A stretch of DNA of 64,000 nt from the NCBI GenBank assembly GCA_948146395.1, contig OX411552.1:655001-719000 (forward strand), in the 5' to 3' direction. Source of the DNA: Fragum whitleyi (Eukaryota; Mollusca; Bivalvia; Cardiida; Cardiidae). Made by a program: the position numbers and the translations under genes. The notes beneath the pieces were generated by a model. The model searched no databases. It was given only the letters and a program-made list of their open reading frames with translations, and had not been told where the DNA came from. Below, in pieces: positions 1 to 11,089 of the stretch. Numbering within the stretch: position 1 is the stretch's first letter; each line of letters begins with the position of its first letter.

Positions 1-189
1 CAATAGCAAGCATTAATAAAAAATCTTATGGGAAGGTAGATATATAATTCTAAATTCACAAGAACTAAAGAATGCGAACAGTTTTGGCTCTTTTCAGCCC
101 GCGCAGAGCACACAGTGGGACTCAGGCCGACAGGTTAAGCACTACGCAGATGATGGCACGGGACGAATATACAACATTTATCCATTCTC

Positions 190-203
190 CAGAAAAACCT
201 GCC
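190..203. repeat. Family J repeat, left piece (interrupted)
   Basis: Short stretch left of a family A MITE that matches the sequence just left of the uninterrupted J copy near 12700-12714 (AAACCTG followed by C). Together with 369-840 it forms one repeat copy split by the MITE. The left border is not visible. Confidence 0.45.
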
Positions 204-368
204 TTAAGGTATTAGATCCGTAAAAGTTTTACATCATCTCAGAAGTAACTAACTTTAACAGTGTTAACCGAGGTTTCCTAATGATTTTCATTATGAAACC
301 TCGGTTAACATTGTGAAAGAATATGTGGTCCGAAATGTTGCGGAACTATTACGGGTTGACTACCTTAA
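204..368. mobile_element. Family A MITE, copy 1 (TTAA-bounded, palindromic)
   Basis: About 165 bp, bounded by TTAA on both sides. The whole element is one long imperfect palindrome; its right end reads CGGGTTGACTACCTTAA, close to the family end CGGGTCCACTACCTTAA, while the left end is worn. The centre is a strong hairpin with arms containing AACCGAGGTTTCCTAATGA. It contains no open frame of note. It sits inside family J: the flanks match the unbroken J copy at 12700-12740, where TAAA occupies the target position. TTAA targets are typical of the piggyBac superfamily; this copy would be non-autonomous. The start of the 92-codon frame that crosses this hairpin is spurious. Confidence 0.85.
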
Positions 369-840
369 TGACGCCACTTTGTTATTTCAGTTGTCTAAGC
401 CAGATACTACAAAACAAAGCAGTTGTAGACTAATCCAATTTCAAAAAGTAAATAGACGTGAATTGTGCGTTAAAATTGAAAATAGGCTGCAAAAATTGAA
501 GAAAACATTGAGAAAAAGAGAGAAATTGCTTGAAACAAGCAATTTCTCGTCTTTTCTCAATGTTTTCCTATGTATTACTTCCAGTGCATAAAAATCTCCG
601 CTTATGAGAAAATGATAAGACAAACACGTCAAAGCATTTATTTCTTATTTATAAAAAAAATGTTTTTCTTATTTCACGAATAACACATATTGCATTCGGT
701 TTTTTGTTGTTGTTGTTTGTTTTGTTTATGTTTTTGTTGTTGTTTTTTTAAAAAATTGATTTTGAGTCTATTGTCAGTTTTATTTTCACTTAGACATGTT
801 TTCCTGGAGAACGGATTATAAATCCTTACAGGGTAAACAA
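369..840. repeat. Family J repeat, main part, copy 1
   Basis: Similar over most of its length to 12719-13130: both begin TGACG, C or T, CACTTTGT and share a hairpin with arms AGAAATTGCTTG / CAAGCAATTTCT near 520-550, then CTCAATGTTTTCC, a T-rich stretch, and AGACATGTTTTCCTGGAGAA near 800. The core hairpin also resembles that of family K (32840-33068), so J and K look related. Overlapping open frames of 92 and 63 codons are created by the hairpin and low-complexity sequence and are not credible genes. A TTG-rich low-complexity tract lies at about 699-750. Confidence 0.65.
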
Positions 841-2031
841 GATTGTTATTCAATTGAAAATTTCTCGCACATGAATATGACCATTTTATCAACGCCACGT
901 TAAACATATTGTGAGGTTTCAAAGTTTACGAATGGCCATAAATCTTAAAATTTGTCTTTTATGAATTTAACAAATCTATTAATATTCACCCCAACGACGG
1001 ATGGCGGTCGTTAGACTAGTCGTACTAAGGTATGATATATCGCTACATTTATAGATTTAAAGTGGTTCTTGTAATCTTAGCCCTTTAACATATGACAATA
1101 TATGGAACCAAAGAAATGGCATCCGGAATATTTCGTAACTTAGAATTAAGAAATGATTGTTATTTACATTTTCTTCTTTTGCACACGATTTTTTTTTTCC
1201 TTCCACAAATATTAAGCCTATTACGATTACGTTTCACTGACGTATTTTTCCTTATTGATTATATAAGATATGAAAAAAAGTATTTCCTTATTCAATGAAA
1301 CGGAAAAAAACACAAACAAACAAAAAAAGCAATAATTAATGCCGCTTGAATATGTTTTTATGTCATACTTCTGTGAATAAAAAGAAATCGTTTTGCTATC
1401 TCTTTCACATTTTTTAAAGCATCTTTTACAGTGTCCATACTTTATTTTCAAACAACTTCAAGACATCCTTTTATATATCTTTAAATACATTTTTAGATAT
1501 TTCAAAACATGTACAGATGAAAAAAGTGTGGTTTCCTCAAAACCTGTTAAAGAGAAGGCTTTAAACAGTGTGGCTTATTTCTTATTAAGGTGAAAATAAA
1601 GTCACACATATGGAATATATTTTCTAATAGCAAAACTGTTTTTGTTTATAACCACGTACTTTCATAGAAATTCCCAAAGATTTTTTTAGATAAAATGTAG
1701 ATATATATCGATTGTAGGTTTTGCTTTTTTAGATATAAGTGTATAATTAGTCGGAATGTGTCTATAAAGCAAGTCTCTCACAGTTTCTGGTATACAATAT
1801 ATAGTCTATACAATTGAAAACGACATAAGTAAATGCAACCTCCAGTAAATGCGAGAAAAAATGGCTGTAATTATTACTCTCATCCTTTTATCTGTCGAAG
1901 TTTTTTTCTCTCTGGTTTACGATTGTTGATGGCCATATATTGTTACATTGAAATCTTTCGAGTTTGTACTTTTATTTAGAAATTAAAGATTGTGAACGGT
2001 CTTTGAAAAGAACTCATGGTAAGAAAGATGT
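841..2031. other. No feature recognised
   Basis: AT-rich sequence with several homopolymer runs. Open frames of 66-74 codons at 1092-1593 are rich in Phe, Leu, Ile and Lys, as expected from AT-rich noncoding DNA, and match nothing I recognise. Confidence 0.6.
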
Positions 2032-2158
2032 CCTGCGTTCATGATGACAAAACGATGTAAACTGTTTGCAAATTATATCCCGCTTTGCACGCAAGTATGC
2101 GTGCAAAGCTGGGTTTAATTGCCAACAATTTGCATCTTATTGCCATCTTGAACGCAGG
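2032..2158. mobile_element. Family G hairpin element, copy 1
   Basis: About 127-bp snapback element. The left end reads CCTGCGTTCATGATGACAAA and the right end is its near inverse, ending CTTGAACGCAGG. The middle carries ATATCCCGCTTTGCACGC and its inverted counterpart. The same architecture recurs at 2983, 4220, 25322, 42026 and 56795. There is no coding capacity. The family probably moves as a MITE; the target duplication is unclear. Confidence 0.75.
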
Positions 2159-2982
2159 CGAGTTAAGCACTGCTCCAAATCCAATGTCCTCTGACGTGGC
2201 TGAGAGTCAAGTAAATATCAAAAGCAATGGCTCGGAAGATTTATATGCGATATGAATAGGGAAAAAGAGAGAAATAGATAGTAAATCGCATTTATACGAT
2301 TTAAGGCAAAAAAAAAGAAAAAACGTATTTTTTTATTTGATACGAATTGCATTTCCTGGAGAGAGAAAAAACAACCTTGCAATCGAATTTCATTTGAGCA
2401 ATTCAAAGGTTTCGACTTATGTTACGTTTCCATGTTGTCAATTGGTAAAATATATCCTTTAGCCAATGAAATGTTCACAAATTCACTGCAGCATTTTCAA
2501 AGTAAACCTTATTTTGTGCGTTTTATGCTAAATATACAGAAAATAAGAATTAACATTTAGTTTATTATCACAGGAAAAGCAAGTCATAATTTCTGACTGA
2601 TATATCTTTATTTCATCCTATTGTTTTATATATTCTGCTTTCCACGAATAAGGTAAAAAGACCCCAGACGGAATTGATAAATGACCATATCTCAAATACA
2701 TGGTGAAAATTTGTAACTATAGCAAACTTAATTTTCCTCTTCTTTTTTCTAGTTGTTGCCTCGATTAACCTTTGTCCCCTTTTGTTGCTATGGTAACCGT
2801 AATTGCATTTTTTGCTTTATTTTTCTGAATCTTTTCCCGGTCGATTCCAGACAGATATATTTCATTGTGAAGGTGAAATATAAACAAAGTAATAGAATCT
2901 AGCTCAGAAAATTATACACGTTTTGGAGCTACACTCTTTAAAGAAAAAGATACCCTTTTTGTAATCTAGAGACAAAAAAACT
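2159..2982. other. No feature recognised
   Basis: AT-rich sequence without a recognisable repeat border or gene. A 62-codon frame on the minus strand (2218-2406) is Phe-rich and unconvincing. Confidence 0.55.
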
Positions 2983-3114
2983 GCCCTTCATTCAGGATGA
3001 CAAAACAGTTGAAATTGTTTGCAAATTATACCTCGCTTTGCACGCAAGTGCACGTGAAAAGCGGGGTAAAATTTGCAAACGGTTTACACCGTTTTACCAC
3101 CATGAACGCAGGGC
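2983..3114. mobile_element. Family G hairpin element, copy 2
   Basis: Inverted ends: CCTTCATTCAGGATGACAAA at left, and the mirror ending CATGAACGCAGGG at right. The central motif is TTGCAAATTATACCTCGCTT with its inverted partner. Same family as 2032-2158. Confidence 0.72.
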
Positions 3115-3485
3115 TGATGTCTGAAATATTCCAGTTGCAGTCGGCGCTTGCAACACTGTGATATCGACACTTAGTTCACTAAAGATATTCTAGATCGCTC
3201 GCTTAGCGATCAATGCAAAGCATTTTTGAATCCTCATCAGTCATTGAAAACGCTCCTTAATCACTTAAAACTCTCCGCAAGTTCATGCCAACCGCTCGAA
3301 ACATTCCACGATTCAATTGGCCGGCGTTGATTTGAATATATCTGATTGGTCGAAGACACACAAATCCGTTTCAGGCCAGTCCGCTTATTTCAAGCAAAGG
3401 GGGGGGGGGATGTAAAAGAATATATGAGTTTCGTTCAGATGGATGCAACATCCACTACAAACAATCGCACTGTGTGTCATACCAG

Positions 3486-3570
3486 ATCGTATGGAGTCCA
3501 ACGGTTAGGACGGTGGCTTTTGATGTGGAAGGCCCCGGGATCAAATCCCGACTTGAATGTGGATTTTTTT
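3486..3570 (+). repeat. tRNA-like (SINE head or tRNA pseudogene) sequence
   Basis: Contains a box A-like GTCCAACGGTTAGGACGG and a box B-like GGGATCAAATCCC about 30 bases later, arranged as in a tRNA. The acceptor stem does not pair and the box B deviates from GGTTCGANNCC. It is followed by a T run. Best read as a decayed tRNA-derived SINE or pseudogene. Confidence 0.35.
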
Positions 3571-4219
3571 TTTAGTTCTACTCCTCCAAGGTTAAAAAAG
3601 CCAGCGCGGCGTGGCTGCAATTGCGTCACTCTTATCGGTCGACTTAGAACTCAATGATCGTAGGTCAAGTTTTCGAAAGAAGATGATGAAACTTCAGTTA
3701 ACTTTAAATTAATTCTAAGTACCCCCCCCCCCCCCCCAAAAAAAAAAAGGCCAACGTTTGTATTTTTCAATGTCGACCTTCTCTCTGCGAAAATCCATGT
3801 AAACAATCAAACGTAATACGTAATACGTATGTGATAACTACGTTATAGTGGTTTATTCGCAACAAAATCATATAATTGTGATCCGAGGAAGGTATGGAAG
3901 CAATCTTTAAAAGAAGTATGCTGATATTTTATATCGGTTCATAGATATACCCATCTGATATATACCTTTTGATAAGTTCTGTCTTTATATTTATTGTATA
4001 CTAAGTATGTTCTTGGTAACAATCCTGTAACTGGATTTTTGTAAACAAATAAAGGAATTTGAATTTAAAAGAAGAGATCAGGATCAGTAGAGGCCGATCA
4101 AAATATTTTGAAAATGAAAATTTAGTAAGGAAATAGTGGTTATCAAATTTTAAGAAAAAAATAAACTCCAAGGTTTTGATCATGATAAGTTAGCGCAACC
4201 AGCACAGGCTGACCAGCCA
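3571..4219. other. No gene; C16/A11 homopolymer tract
   Basis: Holds a run of 16 C followed directly by 11 A at about 3722-3748, and otherwise AT-rich sequence. A 60-codon minus-strand frame at 4001-4183 is compositionally trivial. Confidence 0.55.
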
Positions 4220-4330
4220 TGAGTTCAGAAAAAACGTTTGTAAACGTTTGAAAATGGTATCCCGCTTTGCAAGTGAATACACGTGCAAAAACGGGTACCA
4301 TTTTCCATACGTTTTGAGAACGTTTTTATC
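4220..4330. mobile_element. Family G-like hairpin element, copy 3
   Basis: Diverged snapback: AAAAACGTTTGTAAACGTTT at left, mirrored by ACGTTTTGAGAACGTTTTT at right, with GGTATCCCGCTTTGCA and its inverse in the centre. It shares the CCCGCTTTGCA core with family G but has different outer ends. Confidence 0.6.
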
Positions 4331-4869
4331 TATAAAACAAGAATGGTCCATCCCGCTATCAACAGTCACGACTGTTTAAGAGAGGTTCGAATTTGATTAG
4401 CATTTAAAAACTTGAAATTGATGAAAAGGATAAATTTAAATTATATTAAATATCTTAGGAGAAAGGCAAGATCTTAAGCAAACAAACTTGAAGTGACTAA
4501 TCGAAGAATAAGCAATTTTTCTTGGCTAATGTCGCCTGTCAAACGTATCCATTTCGTTTCTTATGCAAATCACGTTATAAATAATGTTATTTATAAAGAT
4601 AGTTAGGGATTCGCTCCATGACGCTCTCATATCAAATGAAGCTACAAAGTGATCGACCCTTTATACGCCAAATTAGATAAATCTGTTGATTACAAAATTC
4701 TTTTTTTTTTTTATTTTCGAACATATTTGACCCGTAATGCGATTAGGGACCATTCTCTAATTCTGATGTTGTTCTCAATTTTGCAGCCTGGCATGTTTAT
4801 ATCATTTTATCATTATTATTTGAATAATATTTCAATAATATTGAAGGCAACGCTGTAAAAAGACTGCCT
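4331..4869. other. No feature recognised
   Basis: AT-rich sequence. A 69-codon frame at 4649-4858 is hydrophobic and low in complexity and is not supported as a gene. Confidence 0.5.
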
Positions 4870-4967
4870 TATTATTCATTATTCATTTGAAATATGTCTT
4901 AATGTTCTACCTTCATGTAATAAAGATTTTATTATTATTATTATAATTATTATTATTATTATTATTT
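4870..4967 (+). repeat. Possible LINE 3' end with ATT microsatellite
   Basis: TGTAATAAAGATTTTATT followed by a run of ATT/TTA units to about 4967. A short tandem tail after an AATAAA-like signal is how many LINEs end. No reverse-transcriptase sequence is visible upstream, so this could also be a plain microsatellite. Confidence 0.35.
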
Positions 4968-4974
4968 GAATATT

Positions 4975-5170
4975 GCGTAAATTATGGAAACTGGATAAAA
5001 TGTGCGGTCTGCTTAGACTGACTAGGATCGACACTTTTCACACTTGGATAATTTGATAATTTTCCGAATCATCACTCACCATTCTACCTTCCTGTGTATA
5101 TGAATGTTTGAAAAGCGACCTCCGTTTGATATATACTGGAATCAGCCACTTATTTCAGATACATGTATTT
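4975..5170. mobile_element. Family H element, partial copy 1
   Basis: Contains CTTAGACTGACTAGGATCGA, CACTT, and further on CGACCTCCGTTTGATATATA, both found in the better copies (22924-23181, 25680-25927). The GTCACGCG termini are missing or decayed. A family A MITE begins 59 bases to the right. Confidence 0.5.
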
Positions 5171-5228
5171 AATTTACTGTGTTCACGGCTTGTCCAACAT
5201 ACGCGACACATCTCACATTTCTGGGTAG

Positions 5229-5391
5229 TTAAGGTAGTGAAACCGTTAAGTTCCACAACATTTTGGATCACATGGCCTTTCACAATGTTGACCAAGGTTT
5301 CCTAATGAAAATCATTAGGAAACCTCGGTCAATATTGTTAAAGCTCATAACTTCTAAAACCTTGTGGAACTATTACGGGTCCACTACCTTA
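5229..5391. mobile_element. Family A MITE, copy 2
   Basis: Left end TTAAGGTAGTGAAACCGTTA; right end ACGGGTCCACTACCTTA, with the last A of TTAA changed to T. The central hairpin has AGGTTTCCTAATGAAAATCA and its inverse. A 65-codon frame crossing it is spurious. Confidence 0.82.
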
Positions 5392-5934
5392 TGACGCATG
5401 AAGCGCGTATGCAAACTAGGTTAGAATGCCCCCCCCCCTTTTGAATCCTGGTTGGTCATTCTACACTACTGAAATACAATCTCTGTTTGATCGTTCCATT
5501 TAGCTCAGTTTTTTTAGGTTAATGGAACGAGCATCTCGTAAATGGTTCCTCTAACCAACGTTTCAAAGGAGTACATGCGCTCGCGGGCGCTTTTTTATTC
5601 AGGGGTTAAAGTACATGTGTATATGAGAGATCTGGACTTAGAGTTCGCTGAAAAAAATCATGAAAGAGAGTACAAAAGAAGTTGAGTTTTCGCACTTGTG
5701 AATTTGATATAAAACATTGGAACATGATATTATTTCAAATTTCAAATTTATAGTGTCACACGACACACATATAGGTTAGTATTAATCGCATTTAATAACA
5801 TAAAAAGTTACGGACCACAGTGCAAAATTTCATCAGAAAACAAAACAAAATAAAAATAAATTTAAAAAAAAATAATAAAAGATAAATAAGCAAATAAATA
5901 AAAGATGAAAAGATAAATATAACAAATTAAAACA
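5392..5934. other. No gene; C run and A-rich tract
   Basis: Holds a C9-type run near 5430 and a long A-rich low-complexity stretch from about 5820. A GCGCTCGCGGGCGCT motif near 5578 recurs in similar form near 38298. Nothing coding is seen. Confidence 0.5.
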
Positions 5935-6207
5935 AATGTCTAGATTTAAAGATCGCTCCAAAATCTTTTAAATGATAAGATCAACAACTACATTCAAATA
6001 GATATAGCTAGAGAAAATCGCGATTTCAATTACATAATTGAAATTATTAGCGTCTGATTTATCCTTGGAGAGAAAGGAAGCTATTTATAGAACTTGTTGG
6101 TATATCTTATTAAAGGGAGGTAATAAATGTTCCGATATTGGATTCCCTCCTCATTCAATTTCACTCCAAAATCACACACTTTGTTAATTTCACAATGTTA
6201 TTAACTG
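5935..6207. mobile_element. Family B MITE, copy 1 (5'-truncated)
   Basis: Right two thirds of a family B element. It contains GATAAGATCAACAACTACAT, AAGCTATTTATAGAACTTG, ATTAAAGGGAGGTAATAAAT and the right end CACAATGTTATTAACTG. The centre hairpin has lost most of its second arm. The full structure is described at 17187-17621. Confidence 0.72.
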
Positions 6208-6262
6208 AGCGTGCGAAGCGGGCTACCATTTTTCAAACGTTTCACAAACTTTTTCATCGCAG
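6208..6262. repeat. Family G-like fragment
   Basis: GCGAAGCGGGCTACCATTTT followed by CAAACGTTTCACAAACTTTT matches the right half of the element at 4220-4330. It abuts the end of the family B copy. Confidence 0.4.
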
Positions 6263-6878
6263 AACTAATAGATAAAATCTTATCTTGGTGAACATGAAAC
6301 AGCGTCAGTGTTTCATTTTTTTCTCGAAAACTTGCCTCAGGTTGAAAATAGAATTTCAAAAATAAGCTAAAATTTTCGAAGTGAGCCCCATTGAAGTAGG
6401 TTACTCAATTTTCTTTATTAAATCATCAACCTCAAGATGAACGAGGCGTTAAAACGAACTGCAGAATTCATTTGAATATCACAAATTTGCCACCACTTTC
6501 TCTATGAAAATTCAATTAAAACAAGAATAACCTTAACGTATTACGCTCTTACCCGCCCATCAGCGCATGTTGAAACCGAATTACATAACACCGTTTTACA
6601 AGAAAAAACGCAAATTGAAGGATTTCAGAAGTTAATAAATTCTAAACCTTTCTCGGGTTTTGTAGCAAAAAACCTAAGAAAGTAATTCGATTTGCCATAC
6701 GAAACAGGTCAAATTATACTTTCTGAAAGTATATTCTCAACTGGGAATGGGGCTTTCTTTGTTCATTTAGATAGGAAACTGATAATCGTTGTGCAGGAAT
6801 TTGGAGTTGAAAAGAAATGACAGCAATCCTCTAGCCCATTTTTGCACCAGAAAATAAACTTAAATAATTTAACTCTTA
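6263..6878. other. No feature recognised
   Basis: AT-rich sequence, no repeat border or plausible exon seen. Confidence 0.5.
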
Positions 6879-6965
6879 TTGATTTCATCAATTTTTGTGC
6901 ATTTTGATTGGCTGAAATTTCAGTTTCATTACTCGATGAAACCAATTTTTAGAACACAGCTTTTT
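6879..6965. repeat. Family Q repeat, copy 1
   Basis: TGCATTTTGATTGGCTGAAA followed by a stretch like TTACTCGATGAAACCAATTT, AGAACACAGC. The same order of motifs is found at 38975-39245, 44255-44385 and 60120-60420, so this is a dispersed repeat. Short frames over it are artefacts. Confidence 0.55.
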
Positions 6966-7474
6966 TTGTCAGCTAATATACAAAGTGGCACCCCCTTCCC
7001 GAAAATATGTCCTATTTTGGAGAAATCTTTACCTTTTTACTCAGAATATAAAAAAAATATAATCTAATGTTAACACAATGAAGATACTTTCCCTTATTCA
7101 ATAGATAAATAATATTATTTGGGATCGTAAGTAATCGTACGAGCCACCTGGAAAATCGAAGTCGAGTGCAATACTTGATCGACAAACTTCTAATAGTCTA
7201 CATTTCCCGATTGGCCTTGAAAAAATCGAATGAAGACATTTTTGTCGTACTACTGCAAAAAGCATCAAAAATAAGATAGGGGTTAATAATTGCACCGTCT
7301 TTCCAAATCTAATTTTAAAGTATACCTAATTAGCGACAACATTTTGTATCAAATAATTTCATAAAAAAGGCGACAGCAATAGGGGACGTCAAGATAATCT
7401 GCACAGTTGATTGAATTATGTTGTATTTTTGTAACATTCTAATATTATGGAGACAAAAAATAACATATACACCA
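6966..7474. other. No feature recognised
   Basis: AT-rich sequence; short frames only. Confidence 0.5.
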
Positions 7475-7697
7475 GGGTACGTTTTACTAAACTTCTTACA
7501 AAAAATAATCGTAAGTCAAAATCACAAATCATACCTGGTGTTTTCATTTATTGTTAGATAAGACGATTCCAATCAGTTCATGCATGGCAGAATTACACAT
7601 TTAGTTACTAATGTAGAAGCAACTTTATTTTATTTATTTTTTCTCTTTTTTTGACCTAGGCAAAAAATGATCGTAAGATGTTTAGTAAAACGCGCCC
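7475..7697. mobile_element. Family F MITE, copy 1
   Basis: Inverted ends of the type GGGCCTGTTTTACTAAACAT: the left end is GGGTACGTTTTACTAAAC, and the right end GATGTTTAGTAAAACGCGCCC. Inside lie TAATCGTAAGTCAAAATCAC and TAGTTACTAATGTAGAAGCA, shared with 32028, 42733, 43363 and 48803. Noncoding. Confidence 0.75.
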
Positions 7698-7885
7698 AAG
7701 TATCAGTGCGTTATTAAAGCACATTATGTTTGTGTTGGAACAGAAGTCTGGTTAGAGAAGATGTATAGCTCGTCCAATTATGATTGAGATATAAATCTTT
7801 GCCAAATAGATAACTTTAGAAAACTAGTTTAGAATCTAGCGATATTATACGTATTTATGCAGTACTTATAGTACTTTGCTGAAAA

Positions 7886-8084
7886 TACCCAGGGGCCTGT
7901 TTCACCAAAGCATATAGGACGCATTTTTGTCTAACCGATGACTTACCACAAATTAAGGACAAAAATCGCGTATCACCAACCTATCAATACCTATGTAAAG
8001 TGATTGTTGTTTATTACTGTTTCGAAGGTCATCAGTAAGTCAAAAATACGTCTTAAATGTATTGATGAAACAGGCCCCAGGGTA
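7886..8084. mobile_element. Family E MITE, single copy
   Basis: 199 bp with inverted ends TACCCAGGGGCCTGTTTCA at left and the mirror at right ending CAGGCCCCAGGGTA. Inside, TGACTTACCACAAATTAAGGA mirrors a stretch with TCATCAGTAAGTCAAAAATACG. GGGGCCTGTTTCA ends occur on MITEs of many marine animals (general knowledge). The outer TA pairs could be part of the ends or a TA target duplication. Confidence 0.75.
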
Positions 8085-8649
8085 CTTTGTTATGGCGTAA
8101 TTCCTGCTGTTTTTTCATTTTACGGACAATGGGAACGACGGATCAATTTACAAATACATGTGTAACGCATGCATTTTGAATTCGGTTTTACCAAACCTAT
8201 AAATCTATAGATGAAATTCAAATATTTTCTACCAATCCAGTCATATCCTTGAATGATATTAGGTCGAGTTAGTTTTTAATTTACCACGGGGTTTGGATAA
8301 TTATGTGTTCCATTCTATTCGCTCTGCAAAATGAACTGCCCGATTAATTCAAATTTCTTTATAATGATATCCCCTGGGCCGTCTTAAATGATGACGTTTC
8401 TAAAATTGGACTGGGACAGGAACTATTTTTTAAATAGCTGCACGTGACTCAGACCGGAAGTCCACCAATCAAATGGCAGTATTAACGAGAAATGATTTTT
8501 AAATCTTCCGGTGACAGAAACCTTGAATTTTAGAAACAGAATATTGAAAGATAAATTGGCTTTTGGCTTTAGGTAAATGTGTATAACAGATTAAAGTGAA
8601 AAAAAGTCTTCCATTCAGCCATTCAGCGAAAAAAATGGTTGCTGAGTTG
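8085..8649. other. No feature recognised
   Basis: AT-rich sequence without supported genes or clear repeat ends. Confidence 0.5.
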
Positions 8650-8915
8650 TGGTATAAAACATTGGTTTATTGCGTTTTGTGATCAAAGAATAATATGTCC
8701 AAAAGATCTCCATAGACGATCAGAAAGCATTAAAGATATTTAATTTTCGTGAAGCGTAAAGTACCCCAAGAGCCAAATTACCTAAAAATGTCCCAAAATT
8801 ACTACACTTACGTCCGAGATACTTTCCAGTTTACGGAAAAGTCCGACCGATGTTCCGAATGAGCTGCGACCAAAATATTCCCGAGGTCTATTCCGTAGAA
8901 ATACCGAGGGTTACA
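8650..8915 (+). repeat. Family P repeat, copy 1
   Basis: Shares a series of motifs with 16735-17110 (opposite strand) and 22210-22500: CCATAGACGATCAGAAAGCA, then AATTACCTAAAAATG, AAATTACTACACTTACGTCC, CAGTTTACGGAAAAGTCCGA and GATGTTCCGAATG. No coding frame is common to the copies. The borders are approximate. Confidence 0.65.
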
Positions 8916-9412
8916 GGAGAAAAAAGATTGGCGAAAAAGGAAAAAAAGATCATGTATTGAGAAATTATATTGGATAATGTTGATGACGTCAAATAAAGTA
9001 ATGTTTAAGGAATTATAACTAGACCTATTTCATCTCCAAACTCACAATTTTCTTTTCAACCGAGGACAACGAATCATTTTACTTTACAGTTCAGAATAAA
9101 AATTGGTGTACATGAAATAAGAAAACAAAAATGTCAGTGGAAATGAACAGCCCATTTTTATGACGAAAAGATTGACGAAAGAATGCCATTTTTATGCGTT
9201 TTAAGATTTCATTTTCGCTATCCAGAACGCAAAGCGAGTTTAAATATTTAATTAAGCGTTTATTAGAACTAAAGGCATAAACTTAAATTAAGTTCAATGT
9301 GGAATACTTCTCTATTACTCTGTTCCAAGCTTTGATGAGCTGTTAAATAAATAAGGCCATGGCTATATTTGGGTATGCACGCTTCTCAATTTGAAAATTG
9401 GTTTTCGGTATG
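8916..9412. other. No feature recognised
   Basis: AT-rich sequence including one ATGACGTCA site near 8992; no gene seen. Confidence 0.5.
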
Positions 9413-9793
9413 ACCAGGGCTTGGACTATCTTTTTAAATTCGGGAGTCATTGACCCCTTGAACATAAAATTCTATGGGTCAACACTGTTTTTTGTGGGGT
9501 CAAAAAGAGCAAAATCTTAAAACTTATCAGTCTTTTAAGTAATCTATATGGATGAAACAACATCAACAATAAAGTGTAGACACACTTTATTGTTTATGTT
9601 GTTTCATTTATATAGATCTTTTGTAAATGTATGAAGAAAACAAGCGATCTATATAATTCTTATTATTGCATAAGTTGCACCACTGGGAATTTAGTGGGTC
9701 AAAATGACCCCCTGCAGGGGTTTTCTATGTGTCAAAATGGGATTTACGGGAGTCAAAAAAACCTTGTCTAGAGGTCAAACACGAACCCTGATG
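9413..9793. repeat. Possible foldback element carrying a long palindrome
   Basis: The outer parts are weakly inverted (CAGGGCTTGG at left, CGAACCCTG at right; GGGAGTCATTGACCCC against a GGGAGTCAAAAA stretch). At the centre (9543-9617) is a strong palindrome with arms like GATGAAACAACATCAACAAT and AAAGTGT around a 4-base loop. The palindrome is certain; the outer borders are an inference. Confidence 0.5.
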
Positions 9794-9800
9794 ACTATTG

Positions 9801-10205
9801 GAGTCAATAACATCGTGAAATTGACACTCATCCCGGTCCAAACCATTCCAAAACATTCACCCTAAACACAAAAAACTTTCCAAAACCTCTCTAAAGCACT
9901 CCAAAGATTTTCCAAAACACTCCAAAATATTTCCAAAACGCACAGAAATTGTTAAAAGCATCCATTTACTTTTTTGTAATCAATGAAATCATATCAAGCA
10001 TAAACATTAAGTCCTCACTAGCCAATAAAATCAATATTTTATTTGATAGTGAGGACTTAATGCGGTTGCTTGGTATGTTTTTTTTTAAAGGAAGATAATA
10101 AGCTAGTTCTCAAATATCGTCTAAAATGAACAAAATTAGCGATATTATTTACTGCCTTTAATTCCATTCAAAACCCGGTCCTCTCGTTCATTCGATTCTC
10201 AACAA
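9801..10205 (+). mobile_element. Family B MITE, copy 2, with nested palindrome
   Basis: The left end has AATAACATCGTGAAATTGAC. It is followed by the run of CCATTCCAAAACA-type motifs typical of B; ACAAAATTAGCGATATTATT and the CTGCCTTTAATTCCATTC stretch lie to the right. A palindrome with arms CATTAAGTCCTCACTA / TAGTGAGGACTTAATG (10005-10063) sits in the middle and is not found in other B copies. Confidence 0.68.
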
Positions 10206-10284
10206 AAACTAATTGAAAGGGAAATATAGTAATGCAGAATGATAGAAATCACGTCTAGGTCGGTTCTTTTAGTTTACTAACAAA

Positions 10285-10455
10285 TGAGCCTATGCGTGAG
10301 ATTTCCAACAATTTCAAATATGCGCATCCTCACAGTCTGACCAAAGTCTTTACTAAGCATTAAGTAGATAGATAAGGTCACAAAGTATATGCAGACCATC
10401 AGGGAACTTTATATTTACAGTATGTAAATCGTTGGAAATGTCACGCACAGGCTCA
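10285..10455. mobile_element. Family I MITE, copy 1
   Basis: 171 bp with 30-bp inverted ends differing at three positions. The left end starts TGAGCCTATGCGTGAGATTT and the right end reads in reverse TGAGCCTGTGCGTGACATTT. It shares AGTAGATAGATAAGGTCACA and AAAGTATATG with the longer copy at 29545-30029. Confidence 0.8.
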
Positions 10456-11089
10456 AATTATGCCGTTCGAGAGGATTTTGCAAATCTGCAAGATGCACCA
10501 GTTCAATCGTGTTGTAACGAAATGTGTGAAATTGTTCTCCTAAACTTCACGTAAAACTTACAAAATATTCGTCGAGAAGTAAATCACAATTAAAGGCATT
10601 ATTTACTTTACTAAAGCACCGTATTTGGAAACAAGTGGTACACTCCGTCAAACATTGAACGGTTTTTTATGTGCATTTAAACTAATTCCGCGTTTTTACT
10701 ATAGTCAGTCTGCTAAAACTATCACCCATCAACTAGGAAACCAAATATACTAGATCGGGTCTTGTCATGGGAAAATGTTCTACAGAGATTTACGTTTATC
10801 GTGATTTAGTTGAGACTAGTTCCTGTTTAGTATTTTTAGAAAGTATATCATGCAACTTATTTTTTTTTCAAAGAAAGTTGAAAACTGAAAGTTGAATAAA
10901 AACAATTGGTAAATTCTTCGACACAATCTATACTGATTTCAAAAAGAAAGCACGCAATTTCATTTTTGTGCATTTTCCATAGTTTTTATGAAGTTTGATG
11001 TAATCTACTGAATAAAATCGATGTCATAACCATAATAAGACTCTGGAGAAATTAGGTGTCGAATCCGATGTCGAAGAAATTTTGTAAAC
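10456..11089. other. No feature recognised
   Basis: AT-rich sequence; no gene or clear repeat end. Confidence 0.5.

Noticed and set aside
313..632. Opposed frames of 92 and 63 codons
   Set aside because: Both are generated by the palindromes of families A and J.
3486..3570. Functional tRNA gene
   Set aside because: The acceptor stem does not pair and box B is off consensus; kept as a tRNA-like repeat only.
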